The translations under genes were made by a program, and so were the position numbers. This document shows, piece after piece, positions 1 to 6,824 of a stretch of DNA of 9,785 nucleotides. The notes beneath the pieces were generated by a model. It had not been told where the DNA came from. It ran no database searches and worked only from the letters and a program-made list of their open reading frames with translations. Location of the stretch: positions 1 to 9,785 of the forward strand of contig DJDA01000100.1 in assembly GCA_002430835.1 (NCBI GenBank). Reading direction: 5' to 3'. Source of the DNA: Brevundimonas sp. UBA5936. Its GTDB lineage: Bacteria > Pseudomonadota > Alphaproteobacteria > Caulobacterales > Caulobacteraceae. Positions within the stretch are counted from its first letter, which is position 1. Every line of letters starts with the position of its first letter.

Positions 1-77
1 GCGCCGTGGTCGGCGGCGTCAACGATCCCCTGCGGCGCCGCACCGAGGTGCTGATCGAGGTCGTCGCCCCGCGCTGA
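1..77 (+). CDS. C-terminal tail of an upstream protein, possibly OmpA-like (5' end outside window)
   Basis: An open frame runs from the window edge to a TGA at 75-77 and encodes 24 residues ending VLIEVVAPR. The segment NDPLRRRTEVLIE looks like the last conserved stretch of OmpA-type peptidoglycan-binding domains, where an NRRVEI-like motif closes the fold. That likeness is weak and rests on very few residues. A GC-rich hairpin lies 21 bp after the stop, which fits a real gene end. The other two plus frames also stay open over part of this short stretch, so coding is inferred from the amino-acid pattern and the hairpin. Identity is uncertain. Confidence 0.45.
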   Translation, partial: AVVGGVNDPLRRRTEVLIEVVAPR

Positions 78-97
78 CGCCCCCAGGCGGCTGAACT

Positions 98-119
98 GCG
101 GCCCGCCGTCGCGGGCCGT
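98..119 (+). terminator. GC-rich hairpin after the upstream gene
   Basis: CGGCCCGC (99-106) pairs perfectly with GCGGGCCG (111-118) around a CGTC loop, and a G-T pair extends the stem by one. No T-run follows, so it is not a textbook intrinsic terminator. It may mark the 3' end of the upstream transcript or act as an mRNA-stabilising hairpin between that gene and the redox operon. Confidence 0.4.
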
Positions 120-182
120 GGATAGGCGCGGCTTGAGGGTCTAAGGTCGCGCCTTTCCCTGATCCTGTTCCTGGCGTCGCCC

Positions 183-2396
183 TTGCGCATCCTGCTTCTT
201 CTGCTGACCTGGCTCGCCTTCGCCCTTCCGGCGGCGGCGTCCCCATCTGCACCCGCATCCGAGGCCGCCTTGCGCGACGCCCTGGCCGCCGGGGCCGCGC
301 CCGCCGCCAAGACCGCCGTCGCGCCGGGGCCCCAACGCACCGAGCGGATCGAGGCTGAACTGGTCGCCATGGGCGCCTGGGCCACGCCCGGCTCGACCGC
401 CGTCGTCGCCATCCGCCAGAAGATCAAGCCCGGCTGGCACACCTATTGGCGCAATCAGGGCGATTCCGGCGGGCCGACGACCCTGACCTGGGCCTTGCCC
501 AGCGACCTGACGCCCGGCGACATCCTGTGGCCCCTGCCCGAGCGTCAGCGGCTGCAGAGCCTGATGAATTACGGCTATTCGGATACGGTCTTCCTGCCCG
601 TGCCGATCGAGATTCCGGCCCACACGCCGCCGGGTCGCAGCCTGCCCCTGCGCGTCACCGCCCACTTCTATGTCTGCAGCGACGAGATGTGCGTGCCGGA
701 AGACCTCGACCTGGCGCTGGACCTGCCGGTGCGCGAGGACGCCGCGCCGCTGGACGCCCGCTTCGGCCAGGCGGTTCAGGACGTCGTCGCCAGCGCTCCC
801 CGTCCCGCCGGGATCGACGCCCGCGCCGCCCTTGTCGACGGCAAGCTGACCCTGACGGCGATCGGCGGCCCGCTGGCAGGGACTGCGCCGAAATGGGCCT
901 ATTTCTATCCGTTCGAGGGCGGGGTGATCGACCACGCCGCCGCCCAGTCGGGCGAGCGCGGCCCGCAAGGGCTGACCATAACGATCACCGCCGGACGCGG
1001 CCTGACGACCAATGGGCTGAAAGGGCCGATCAACGGCGTCCTGTCCACCGATCTGGGCGCCTGGGAGATCACCGCCGAACCGGGCGCGGCCCTGGCGGGC
1101 GTCACGGGCGACGGCGCAATCGGCGACGGCGAGGGAGCGCAGGCAGGCGCCTCGACCACCGGCCTGTCCGACTTCGCCAAGGCGGCGTTGTTCGCCCTGC
1201 TGGGCGGTCTGATCCTGAATCTGATGCCCTGCGTCTTCCCCATCCTGGCGATGAAGGCCGCTTCGCTCAGCCGCGCCGCCCATGAACCGGCCGAGGCGCG
1301 CCGCGACGGCCTGGCCTTCCTGGCCGGGGTGCTGGCGACCTTCCTGCTGCTGGCGGGGGCGCTGCTGGCCCTTCGCGCGGGCGGTCAGGTTTTGGGCTGG
1401 GGCTTCCAGCTGCAGTCGCCGGGCGTGGTGGCGGCCCTGGCCCTGCTGATGCTGGCGGTGGCGCTGAACCTGTCGGGCGTCTTCCACGTCGGCGCCGGGC
1501 TACAGGGCGCCGGACACGGTCCCATGTCGCGCCTGCCCGGCGCGGCGGGCGCCTTCTTCACCGGGGTGCTGGCGGTGATCGTCGCGGCGCCCTGCACCGC
1601 CCCCTTCATGGCCTTTGCGCTCGGCGCCGCCCTGTTCATGCCCTGGCCGATGGCCCTGGCGGTCTTCCTGATGCTGGGGCTGGGCCTGGCCTTGCCCTAT
1701 GTGCTGATCAGCCTCAATCCGCGTCTGCTGGCCCGTCTGCCGAAACCCGGCCCGTGGATGGAGACGCTGCGCAATCTGCTGGCCTTCCCCATGTACGGCG
1801 CCGCCCTGTGGCTGGCCTGGGTCTATGGCCGCCAGACCTCTGACGCCCTGGCCCTGCTGTTCGGGGCCGGGCTGATGCTGGCCCTGGCGCTATGGCTCTA
1901 CGGCCGAGCGCAGGTCGCCGCACCCGGCAAGAGTCGGATTGCGGGGATCGCCGCCCTGCTGGCCCTGATCGCGGCGCTGGCTTGCGGCGTCCTGGCGGGG
2001 CGCGCCGCGCCCGCCGCTCCGGACAGCGCAGGCGCTTCGACGCATCTGCCGTCCCAGCCCTGGTCCGAACAGGCGGTGAAGGCCGCCCTGGCCGAAGGGC
2101 GTCCGGTCCTGGTCAACTTCACCGCCGACTGGTGCGTGACGTGCAAGGTGAACGAAAGCACGGCCCTGTCCTCGGCCCGTACGGCTGAGACGCTGGAGCA
2201 GGCGAACGCCGTCTATCTGGTCGGCGACTGGACCAGGCGCGACGACGCCATCACCGCCGAGCTGCAACGCCACGGCCGCTCGGGCGTGCCCCTCTATCTC
2301 GTCTATGCGCCCGACCGGCCTGAGCCGCGCATCCTGCCTCAACTCTTGACCGAAGGCGTCGTCATCGACGCCCTGGAAGACGCCGCCGCCCGCTGA
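183..2396 (+). CDS. ScsB/DsbD-type protein-disulfide reductase (membrane electron transporter)
   Basis: Three-domain inner-membrane thiol reductant transporter of 737 aa. Residues 1-20 form a signal peptide (MRILLLLL... AAAS). The periplasmic N-domain spans about 50-300, with redox cysteines C165 and C170 in VCSDEMC. The membrane domain spans about 330-605 with multiple hydrophobic helices; its paired cysteines are C350 in NLMPCVFP and C471 in AAPCTAPF. The C-terminal periplasmic thioredoxin domain has WCVTC (C651, C654) and a cis-proline-type GVPLY loop at 701-705. By family knowledge, electrons pass from cytoplasmic thioredoxin through the membrane cysteines to the terminal domains and then to periplasmic clients. 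The long N-domain with a C-x4-C pair favours the ScsB type over E. coli DsbD. All six redox cysteines are present. The only usable start in frame after the TAG at 123-125 is TTG 183; no clear Shine-Dalgarno precedes it, so the start is the least certain part. The next gene follows after 23 bp. Confidence 0.93.
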   Translation: MRILLLLLTWLAFALPAAASPSAPASEAALRDALAAGAAPAAKTAVAPGPQRTERIEAELVAMGAWATPGSTAVVAIRQKIKPGWHTYWRNQGDSGGPTTLTWALPSDLTPGDILWPLPERQRLQSLMNYGYSDTVFLPVPIEIPAHTPPGRSLPLRVTAHFYVCSDEMCVPEDLDLALDLPVREDAAPLDARFGQAVQDVVASAPRPAGIDARAALVDGKLTLTAIGGPLAGTAPKWAYFYPFEGGVIDHAAAQSGERGPQGLTITITAGRGLTTNGLKGPINGVLSTDLGAWEITAEPGAALAGVTGDGAIGDGEGAQAGASTTGLSDFAKAALFALLGGLILNLMPCVFPILAMKAASLSRAAHEPAEARRDGLAFLAGVLATFLLLAGALLALRAGGQVLGWGFQLQSPGVVAALALLMLAVALNLSGVFHVGAGLQGAGHGPMSRLPGAAGAFFTGVLAVIVAAPCTAPFMAFALGAALFMPWPMALAVFLMLGLGLALPYVLISLNPRLLARLPKPGPWMETLRNLLAFPMYGAALWLAWVYGRQTSDALALLFGAGLMLALALWLYGRAQVAAPGKSRIAGIAALLALIAALACGVLAGRAAPAAPDSAGASTHLPSQPWSEQAVKAALAEGRPVLVNFTADWCVTCKVNESTALSSARTAETLEQANAVYLVGDWTRRDDAITAELQRHGRSGVPLYLVYAPDRPEPRILPQLLTEGVVIDALEDAAAR

Positions 2397-2419
2397 CCTA
2401 TCACCCCGAGGAGACCGCC

Positions 2420-3094
2420 ATGTTCCGCCTGCTGACCGCCGCCTCCGCCTCTCTGCTGCTGCTCGCCGCCTGCCAGCAGCAGCCCGCCGCATCGCCTGAA
2501 CGGTCCGAAACCGCCGCCGTCGCGCCCGAAGCGACCGAGGCGCCCGCCCCTGGCGAAACCGCCCCGGCCTTCACCCTGGTCGACGCCGAAGGCCAGCAGC
2601 GCTCCCTGGCCGATTTCCGCGGCAAGACGGTGGTGCTGGAGTGGACCAACGAAGGCTGTCCCTTCGTGAAGAAGCACTACACCGGCGCCATGCAGGCCCT
2701 GCAGCGCGAGGCGACCGCCGACGGCGTGGTCTGGCTGACCATCATCTCCTCGGCGCCGGGAACCCAGGGCTTCGTCGAGGGCGAAGAGGCGCAAGCCTGG
2801 AAGGCCAAGCACCAGGCCGCCTTCACCCACCTGCTGCTCGACCCGACCGGCGAGGTCGGCAAACGCTATGACGCTAAGACCACGCCGGACATGCGCATCA
2901 TCGATCCCGAGGGACGGCTGATCTTCGTCGGCGGCATCGACGACCGGCCGACTAACAAGGTGGAAGACCTGGACGGAGCCAACAACTTCGTTCGCGCCGC
3001 CCTGGCCGACGCCAAGGCCGGGCGCGCGGTGCAAACCGCCTATGCCGCGCCCTACGGCTGCGCTATCAAATACCCCGAGACCGTCGAGGGCTGA
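2420..3094 (+). CDS. Thioredoxin-fold (AhpC/TSA-redoxin-like) lipoprotein with a lone active-site cysteine
   Basis: A 224-aa exported lipoprotein. The start ATG has GAGGAG at 2408-2413, spaced 6 nt. A lipobox LLAAC puts the lipidated cysteine at C18, followed by a Pro/Ala/Glu-rich linker to about residue 48. The redoxin domain runs about 46-200: APAFTLVDAEG, then EWTNEGCPFVKKHY with C80, a TTPD loop (cis-Pro P156) and the strand MRIIDPEGRLIFVGG. The usual thioredoxin CxxC is reduced to GCPF, so there is one cysteine at the catalytic position. A second conserved-looking cysteine, C214, sits in a C-terminal YGCAIKY motif and could be a resolving residue. This pattern resembles atypical peroxiredoxin or redoxin proteins more than a TlpA-type reductase. 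It lies 23 bp after the ScsB-like gene, so it is probably co-transcribed and may be a client of it. Substrate is unknown. Confidence 0.88.
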   Translation: MFRLLTAASASLLLLAACQQQPAASPERSETAAVAPEATEAPAPGETAPAFTLVDAEGQQRSLADFRGKTVVLEWTNEGCPFVKKHYTGAMQALQREATADGVVWLTIISSAPGTQGFVEGEEAQAWKAKHQAAFTHLLLDPTGEVGKRYDAKTTPDMRIIDPEGRLIFVGGIDDRPTNKVEDLDGANNFVRAALADAKAGRAVQTAYAAPYGCAIKYPETVEG

Positions 3095-3117
3095 GGACGG
3101 CCTTTGCGGCCATCCTC
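3093..3117 (+). terminator. Hairpin overlapping the stop of the redox operon
   Basis: GAGGACGGCC (3093-3102) pairs with GGCCATCCTC (3108-3117) around TTTGC, with one C-A mismatch. It begins inside the TGA stop codon. There is no following T-run, so intrinsic termination is possible but not certain. The position at the end of a convergent gene pair supports a termination or 3'-end protection role. Confidence 0.5.
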
Positions 3118-3133
3118 CCGTCGGGCCTCAAGT

Positions 3134-3185
3134 CGCGCGAAGCGCGCCAGCCCCAGCAACCAAACCTCAAGCCGAGGCTAGGCTT
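3134..3185 (-). terminator. Two small hairpins at the 3' end of the convergent minus-strand gene
   Basis: CGCGC (3134-3138) pairs with GCGCG (3142-3146) across GAA. AAGCC (3169-3173) pairs with GGCTT (3181-3185) across a 7-nt loop that contains the minus-strand stop codon. Neither has a T-run on the minus strand. They are the only structures found in the 83-bp convergent gap besides the hairpin of the plus-strand operon. Confidence 0.25.
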
Positions 3186-3654
3186 CGGGTTGAGGCGGCG
3201 AGGTGATGACCTCGACGTTGTCGTTCAGCAGATAGGACAGCTCGTCGAGGGCCAACTTGCGCGCGGCTGCGTCAGAGGCGCTCTCCAGCGCCGCGACCTT
3301 GACCGGAATGTCTTCCGAGATGCCGCGCAGGATGCATTTCAGATCGTTGTCCGTGCCGCGCTCCTTGAGGATCAGATGACCCTGCATGTCGCGCTGGGCC
3401 AGGTCCGCCGCCTGGGTCTTGAACGCTCCATAGGCCGCGCCGGTGAAGAAGCCGGCCTTGTCCGCCTCGCCTGAGGCCGCCCAGGCATCGACGATCGTCT
3501 TCAGAGCGCCCGAACGGGCCACCAGGTCAGCGAACAGAGGCTCCTGGGCCACCGAGACCGGAGCGGCGGGCGCCGCCGGCGGCAGGGCGGCGGCTTCAGC
3601 GACCGCGGGGTCGGCCAGCATCAGGGCGACGGCGAGAGCTATTCCGCAGGACAT
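3178..3654 (-). CDS. Small exported protein of unknown function
   Basis: A 158-aa protein that I do not recognise. ATG at 3654-3652 is preceded on the minus strand by GAAAGG (3661-3666) with 6-nt spacing, so the start is well supported. Residues 1-20 are hydrophobic and end ADPAVAE, consistent with export and cleavage near residue 19-23, although the n-region lacks the usual Lys or Arg. A Pro/Ala linker (24-34) follows, then a probably helical domain (38-145) with KTIVDAWAASGEADKAGF, one cysteine at C107 in LKCILRGISED, and a C-terminal ELSYLLNDNVEVITSPP. No catalytic motif or further membrane segment is visible. The gene converges on the redox operon and diverges from pgi, so it appears to be its own transcription unit. 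Codon use matches its neighbours. Confidence 0.8.
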   Translation of the reverse strand: MSCGIALAVALMLADPAVAEAAALPPAAPAAPVSVAQEPLFADLVARSGALKTIVDAWAASGEADKAGFFTGAAYGAFKTQAADLAQRDMQGHLILKERGTDNDLKCILRGISEDIPVKVAALESASDAAARKLALDELSYLLNDNVEVITSPPQPEA

Positions 3655-3734
3655 GGCGTGCCTTTCACAAGGGACCGAGACGGCGGACTTCCACCAGGAA
3701 ATCCTTGTTGACCCAGTCTTGGATTGAACTCTTC

Positions 3735-3748
3735 ACGGCCTGGGCCGT
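3735..3748. promoter_or_regulatory. Perfect inverted repeat, possible operator
   Basis: ACGGCC-TG-GGCCGT is a perfect 6-bp dyad with a 2-bp centre. It lies between the candidate -35 and -10 elements upstream of pgi, the usual place for a repressor or MerR-type site. A stem with so small a loop is unlikely to be a useful RNA hairpin, so DNA binding is the better reading. No regulator is identified. Confidence 0.35.
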
Positions 3749-3756
3749 AAACCAGA

Positions 3757-3766
3757 GCTTGCAAGC
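3757..3766. promoter_or_regulatory. 10-bp perfect palindrome upstream of pgi
   Basis: GCTTGCAAGC is self-complementary over 10 bp and lies 8 bp downstream of the neighbouring dyad, in what would be the early 5' leader of pgi. It could be a second regulator half-site. A palindrome of this length can also arise by chance. Confidence 0.25.
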
Positions 3767-3804
3767 GCCGGGCCAAAAGCCGGGACCGCCATGGGGAGAC
3801 CACG

Positions 3805-5409
3805 ATGCCGCACGCCGCCTGGGCCGAACTCGAGGCCGCCGCCCGACAGGACGCGGATGCGCGAATCCAGGATCAATTCACCGCCGACCCCGACCGGCTG
3901 GCGCGGCTGACGCTGGACGTGGCCGGCTTGCACATCGATCTGTCCAAACAGAGCTGGACCCAAGCGGGCCTGAAAGCGGCGCTGGCGCTGGCCCGCGCCT
4001 GCGACGTCGAGGGTCGTCGCGCGGCCCTGTTCAACGGCGAGGCGGTCAATCTGACCGAAGGCCGCGCCGTGCTGCACCCGGCCCTGCGCGCGCCGGACGG
4101 CGCCGAATTCCACGCCCTAAGCGAGCCGGTCTCGGCCGAGGTCGAGGCCGTGCGCGCCGAAATGAAGGCCTATGCCGAAGCGTTGCGGTCCGGGAATGAA
4201 ACAGGCGCAAGCGGGCGCCCCTTCAAGACGGTGCTCCATATCGGCATCGGCGGTTCCGATCTGGGACCGCGCCTGATCTGGGACGCCCTGCGGCCCCTGA
4301 ACCCGGCCATCGACCTGCGCTTCGTCGCCAACATCGACCCGCGCGACATGGCCGAGGCCCTGATCGGGCTGGATCCTGAAACCACGCTGGTGATCGTCGT
4401 CTCCAAGAGCTTCACCACTCAGGAAACCCTGCTGAACGCCCAGGCCGCCAAGGCCTGGCTGGCCGCCGCCCTGCCCGCCGAGGGAATGGCGAAACACTTC
4501 ATCGGCGTCACCGCCGCACCGGAAAAGGCGGCGGCGTTCGGCTGCGGCCGCACCTTTGCGTTCCGGGACTGGGTCGGCGGGCGCTATTCGCTGTGGTCGG
4601 CGGTCAGCCTGTCCTGCGTCATCGGCCTGGGCTGGGACGCGTTCCAGGGCTTCCTTGACGGCGCCGCCGCGCTGGACCGCCACTTCCTCGAGGCCCCGCT
4701 GGAGAGGAATGCGCCGGTGATGCTGGCCCTGGCCGAGATCTACAACGTCGACGGCCTGCACCGCCCGGCCCGCACCGTCGCCCCCTACGCCCACGACCTG
4801 CGTCGCCTGCCGGCCTTCCTGCAACAGCTCGAGATGGAATCGAACGGCAAGCAGGTGCGCCGCGACGGGTCCCCCGTCGGCCGCCAGACCTGCCCCGTCA
4901 TCTTCGGCGAGCCGGGCGCCAACGGCCAGCACGCCTTCTTCCAGCAATTGCATCAAGGGCCGCAGGTCGTGCCGGTCGAGTTCATCATCGTGGGCCGCAC
5001 CTGCGAGGAGACGCCCTCGACCTATCTGTGGGCCAACGCCCTGGCCCAGGCCCAGGCCCTGATGCAGGGCAAGAGCGAGGTTCAGGCCCGCGCCGAACTG
5101 ATCACATCGGGCGCATCGGAGGACGAAGCCGACCGCCTGGCGCCGCACAAGACCTTCCCCGGCAATCGGCCGTCGACCGCCATCGTGATGGAGCGGCTGA
5201 CGCCGCAGACCCTCGGCGCCCTGATCGCCCTCTATGAACACAAGACCTTCGCCGAGGGCGTGCTGTGGGACATCAACAGCTTTGACCAATGGGGCGTGGA
5301 ACTGGGCAAGGTTCTGGCCAAGGCCCTGCTGAAGGACGCCGCCACGGGCACGCCCTCGACGGATCTCGACCCTTCCACGGCGGACCTGCTGAGGCGGCTG
5401 ACGGCGTGA
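3805..5409 (+). CDS. pgi: Glucose-6-phosphate isomerase
   Basis: Interconverts glucose-6-phosphate and fructose-6-phosphate in the cytoplasm, serving glycolysis, gluconeogenesis and sugar-nucleotide supply. At 534 aa it is slightly shorter than the roughly 550-aa enterobacterial enzyme. Family landmarks are in order: IGIGGSDLGP (146-155), the phosphate-binding SKSFTT (201-205 region), signature 1 DWVGGRYSLWS (255-265, with R260), LEMESNGKQ (342-350) with the predicted catalytic base E345, GANGQHAFFQQLHQG (371-385) with H376, and signature 2 FDQWGVELGK (493-502) with K502. All expected catalytic residues are present. ATG 3805 is preceded by GGGGAG with 6-nt spacing. The stop overlaps the start of the next gene by 4 bases (GTGA), so the downstream membrane genes are probably translationally coupled to it. 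Confidence 0.97.
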   Translation: MPHAAWAELEAAARQDADARIQDQFTADPDRLARLTLDVAGLHIDLSKQSWTQAGLKAALALARACDVEGRRAALFNGEAVNLTEGRAVLHPALRAPDGAEFHALSEPVSAEVEAVRAEMKAYAEALRSGNETGASGRPFKTVLHIGIGGSDLGPRLIWDALRPLNPAIDLRFVANIDPRDMAEALIGLDPETTLVIVVSKSFTTQETLLNAQAAKAWLAAALPAEGMAKHFIGVTAAPEKAAAFGCGRTFAFRDWVGGRYSLWSAVSLSCVIGLGWDAFQGFLDGAAALDRHFLEAPLERNAPVMLALAEIYNVDGLHRPARTVAPYAHDLRRLPAFLQQLEMESNGKQVRRDGSPVGRQTCPVIFGEPGANGQHAFFQQLHQGPQVVPVEFIIVGRTCEETPSTYLWANALAQAQALMQGKSEVQARAELITSGASEDEADRLAPHKTFPGNRPSTAIVMERLTPQTLGALIALYEHKTFAEGVLWDINSFDQWGVELGKVLAKALLKDAATGTPSTDLDPSTADLLRRLTA

Positions 5410-5792
5410 CCGTCGTCGCCCCCACCTGGCAGCGGCTGGAGGGGCTGGCCCTGCTCGTCCTCGCCGCCCTGGCCTATGGCCGCTTCGGCCAGGGCTGGGC
5501 GCTGTTCGCCGTTCTCTTCCTGGCCCCCGACCTGTCCTTCGCCGGCTACCTGGCGGGTCCGCGCGTGGGAGCCTGGGCCTATAACCTGGCGCACAGCCTG
5601 ATCGGGCCGCTGCTTCTGGCGGGCGCGGGCCTGCTGGCCGCCGCGCCCTTGGCGACCGCGCTCAGCCTGATCTGGCTGGCGCACATCGGCTTCGACCGCG
5701 CCCTCGGCTACGGTCTGAAGTCGCCGGAGGCCTTCGGCCTCACCCATCTGGGTTTGATCGGCCCGGCCAAGCGCGCCGCTCGCCCGTCATGA
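5406..5792 (+). CDS. DUF4260 family small membrane protein
   Basis: A 128-aa hydrophobic protein read from GTG 5406, which overlaps the pgi stop codon (GTGA). Hydrophobic segments lie near residues 12-25, 30-46, 58-82 and 83-96, suggesting a compact inner-membrane protein. Motifs typical of the DUF4260 family as I know it are visible: LFLAPDLSFAGYLAGPRVG (37-55), AYNLAHS (58-64) and WLAHIGFDRALGYGLK (90-105), including H63, H93 and D97. The family has no established function. Only a weak GAGG lies upstream (5391-5394), so translation probably depends on coupling to pgi. The gene ends in an ATGA overlap with the channel gene. The frame remains open upstream inside pgi, but the GTG start matches the conserved beginning (RLEGLALL) and the operon geometry. 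Confidence 0.85.
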   Translation: MTVVAPTWQRLEGLALLVLAALAYGRFGQGWALFAVLFLAPDLSFAGYLAGPRVGAWAYNLAHSLIGPLLLAGAGLLAAAPLATALSLIWLAHIGFDRALGYGLKSPEAFGLTHLGLIGPAKRAARPS

Positions 5793-6283
5793 TCGGCGGG
5801 ATCGAAAACAGCGGCGCCATGGACATGACCGTCGAACTGCTGACTGCGACCGTCATGGTGCTGATGACCGTGGGTCTGCACGCCGTCGGCCTGTTGACCC
5901 TGGGCCGGGTGCTGGCCGCCGGAGACGCCAGGGCGGGGCGCGGCCAGGCTGTGCGTCTCAACCCTTTGTCGCCGCGCGGCGCCGCCTATACCGTCACCGT
6001 GGTTTTGGGACTGTTCATCCTGCACGGGGTCGAGATCTGGCTCTACGCCGCCCTCTTCTACCTGCTGGGCGCCGTACCGGACCTGCGCGAAGCGGTCTAT
6101 TTCTCGTCGATCAGCTACAGCTCCATCGGCTACGGCGACGCCTCCATCGATCCGGACTGGAAGCTGCTGGGCGCGATCGAGGGCATCAACGGCGCCATCC
6201 TGCTGGGCTGGACCGTGGCCTTCTTCGTCGCCGTCATGGGGCGGCTGCTGCCGACGAGCGAGCGAGGCAGCGGCTTCGAATAA
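5789..6283 (+). CDS. Small potassium channel family protein (ion_trans_2 type)
   Basis: A 164-aa membrane protein with a potassium-channel pore. Residues about 14-40 form an extra N-terminal helix, 66-94 the outer pore helix, 100-112 the pore helix, and 127-150 the inner helix. The selectivity filter reads SIGYGD (112-117), a conservative variant of TVGYGD. There is no cytoplasmic RCK or cyclic-nucleotide domain, so gating is not evident; several such subunits would form the tetrameric pore. The ATG at 5789 overlaps the upstream stop (ATGA) and has no Shine-Dalgarno, which points to translational coupling. In-frame ATGs at 5819 and 5825 are alternative starts that would still keep the first helix. 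The ORF ends shortly before a terminator that serves the convergent gene. Confidence 0.87.
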   Translation: MIGGIENSGAMDMTVELLTATVMVLMTVGLHAVGLLTLGRVLAAGDARAGRGQAVRLNPLSPRGAAYTVTVVLGLFILHGVEIWLYAALFYLLGAVPDLREAVYFSSISYSSIGYGDASIDPDWKLLGAIEGINGAILLGWTVAFFVAVMGRLLPTSERGSGFE

Positions 6284-6295
6284 GGCCAGCCCATG

Positions 6296-6323
6296 AAAAA
6301 AGGCCCGGCCGTGCAGCCGAGCC
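6296..6323 (-). terminator. Intrinsic terminator of the glycine-zipper gene
   Basis: Read on the minus strand, GGCTCGGC pairs with GCCGGGCC (one G-U pair) around TGCACG and is followed directly by six Ts. It lies 21 bp beyond the stop of the minus-strand gene and 12 bp beyond the stop of the convergent channel gene. The plus-strand reading has no strong T-run after the stem, so it works mainly for the minus strand. Confidence 0.85.
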
Positions 6324-6344
6324 CTTCCTCATCTCACGCGCCGC

Positions 6345-6824
6345 CTACCAGCGACGGTCGTAGCGATAGTCGCGATCCCGATCGCGGTCGCGGCGGTTCT
6401 GGTAGCTGCGCCATTCGCCGTGGTTCCGCCAATAGCGGCCGTCGCGGTAATAGCGTCCGTCGTTCCGCTCATAGCGGCCGTTGTAATAGCCGTCGCGGCT
6501 GTTGATGCCGTGCTCGCGCTCCCAGTGGCCCTGGTTCCGATAGCAGCGGCCGCCGCGGTAATAGCCGCAGTCGTCGTTGTTCGAGGACGAGGCCGCGCCC
6601 AGGGCCGCGCCCGCCAGAGCGCCGCCCGCGACATAGCGTCCGTCGCCTTGACCGATCAGGGCGCCGGCGACGCCGCCGACCACGGCGCCCAGGACGGCGT
6701 CACGGCCGGTGTTGTCGCGATCGCGGTCACGATAATGCTGGGCCGCAGCCGGGGTCGAAGCCAGCATCGTCACAACCAGAGCAGGGGCGATAGCGCCGGC
6801 GCCGATCTTGAACAGGGTCTTCAT
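6345..6824 (-). CDS. Exported glycine-zipper protein with Tyr/Arg-rich tail
   Basis: A 159-aa envelope protein. AAAGGAG at 6831-6837 with 6-nt spacing fixes the ATG at 6824-6822. A signal peptide (1-28, ending STPAAA before QHY) precedes a charged RDRDRD patch. Residues 43-78 form a glycine zipper (AVLGAVVGGVAGALIG, then AGGALAGAALGAA), as in glycine-zipper 2TM and 17-kDa surface-antigen-like proteins. Two cysteines follow, C86 and C94, spaced as CGYYRGGRC and possibly disulfide-bonded. The tail (100-159) is low-complexity and rich in Tyr, Arg, Asp and Asn, with degenerate DGRYYRDGRYWRN units and a terminal RDRDRDRDYRYDRRW. Such proteins associate with the outer membrane or periplasm, but the precise role is unknown. 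It is a single-gene unit with its own terminator, divergent from groES. Confidence 0.85.
   Translation of the reverse strand: MKTLFKIGAGAIAPALVVTMLASTPAAAQHYRDRDRDNTGRDAVLGAVVGGVAGALIGQGDGRYVAGGALAGAALGAASSSNNDDCGYYRGGRCYRNQGHWEREHGINSRDGYYNGRYERNDGRYYRDGRYWRNHGEWRSYQNRRDRDRDRDYRYDRRW

Larger units (their letters stand above)
3655..3804. promoter_or_regulatory. Divergent promoter region between the exported-protein gene and pgi
   Basis: This 150-bp non-coding stretch must hold promoters for both flanking genes. On the plus strand TTGAAC (3724-3729) and TAAACC (3748-3753) form a possible -35/-10 pair with an 18-bp spacer; TTGACC at 3708-3713 is an alternative -35 without a good partner. The -10 match is poor, so this is a candidate only. 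The pgi ribosome site GGGGAG is at 3793-3798. Two palindromes lie within the region and are listed separately. I could not assign a minus-strand promoter. Confidence 0.4.

Noticed and set aside
133..161. Possible promoter TTGAGG with a downstream -10 for the redox operon
   Set aside because: TTGAGG at 133-138 has no acceptable -10 at 16-18 bp, so it was not annotated.
3443..4199. Plus-strand frames across the exported-protein gene and the start of pgi (3443-3727, 3705-4199)
   Set aside because: They overlap better-supported genes in other frames, have arginine- and proline-rich shadow translations, and lack ribosome sites.
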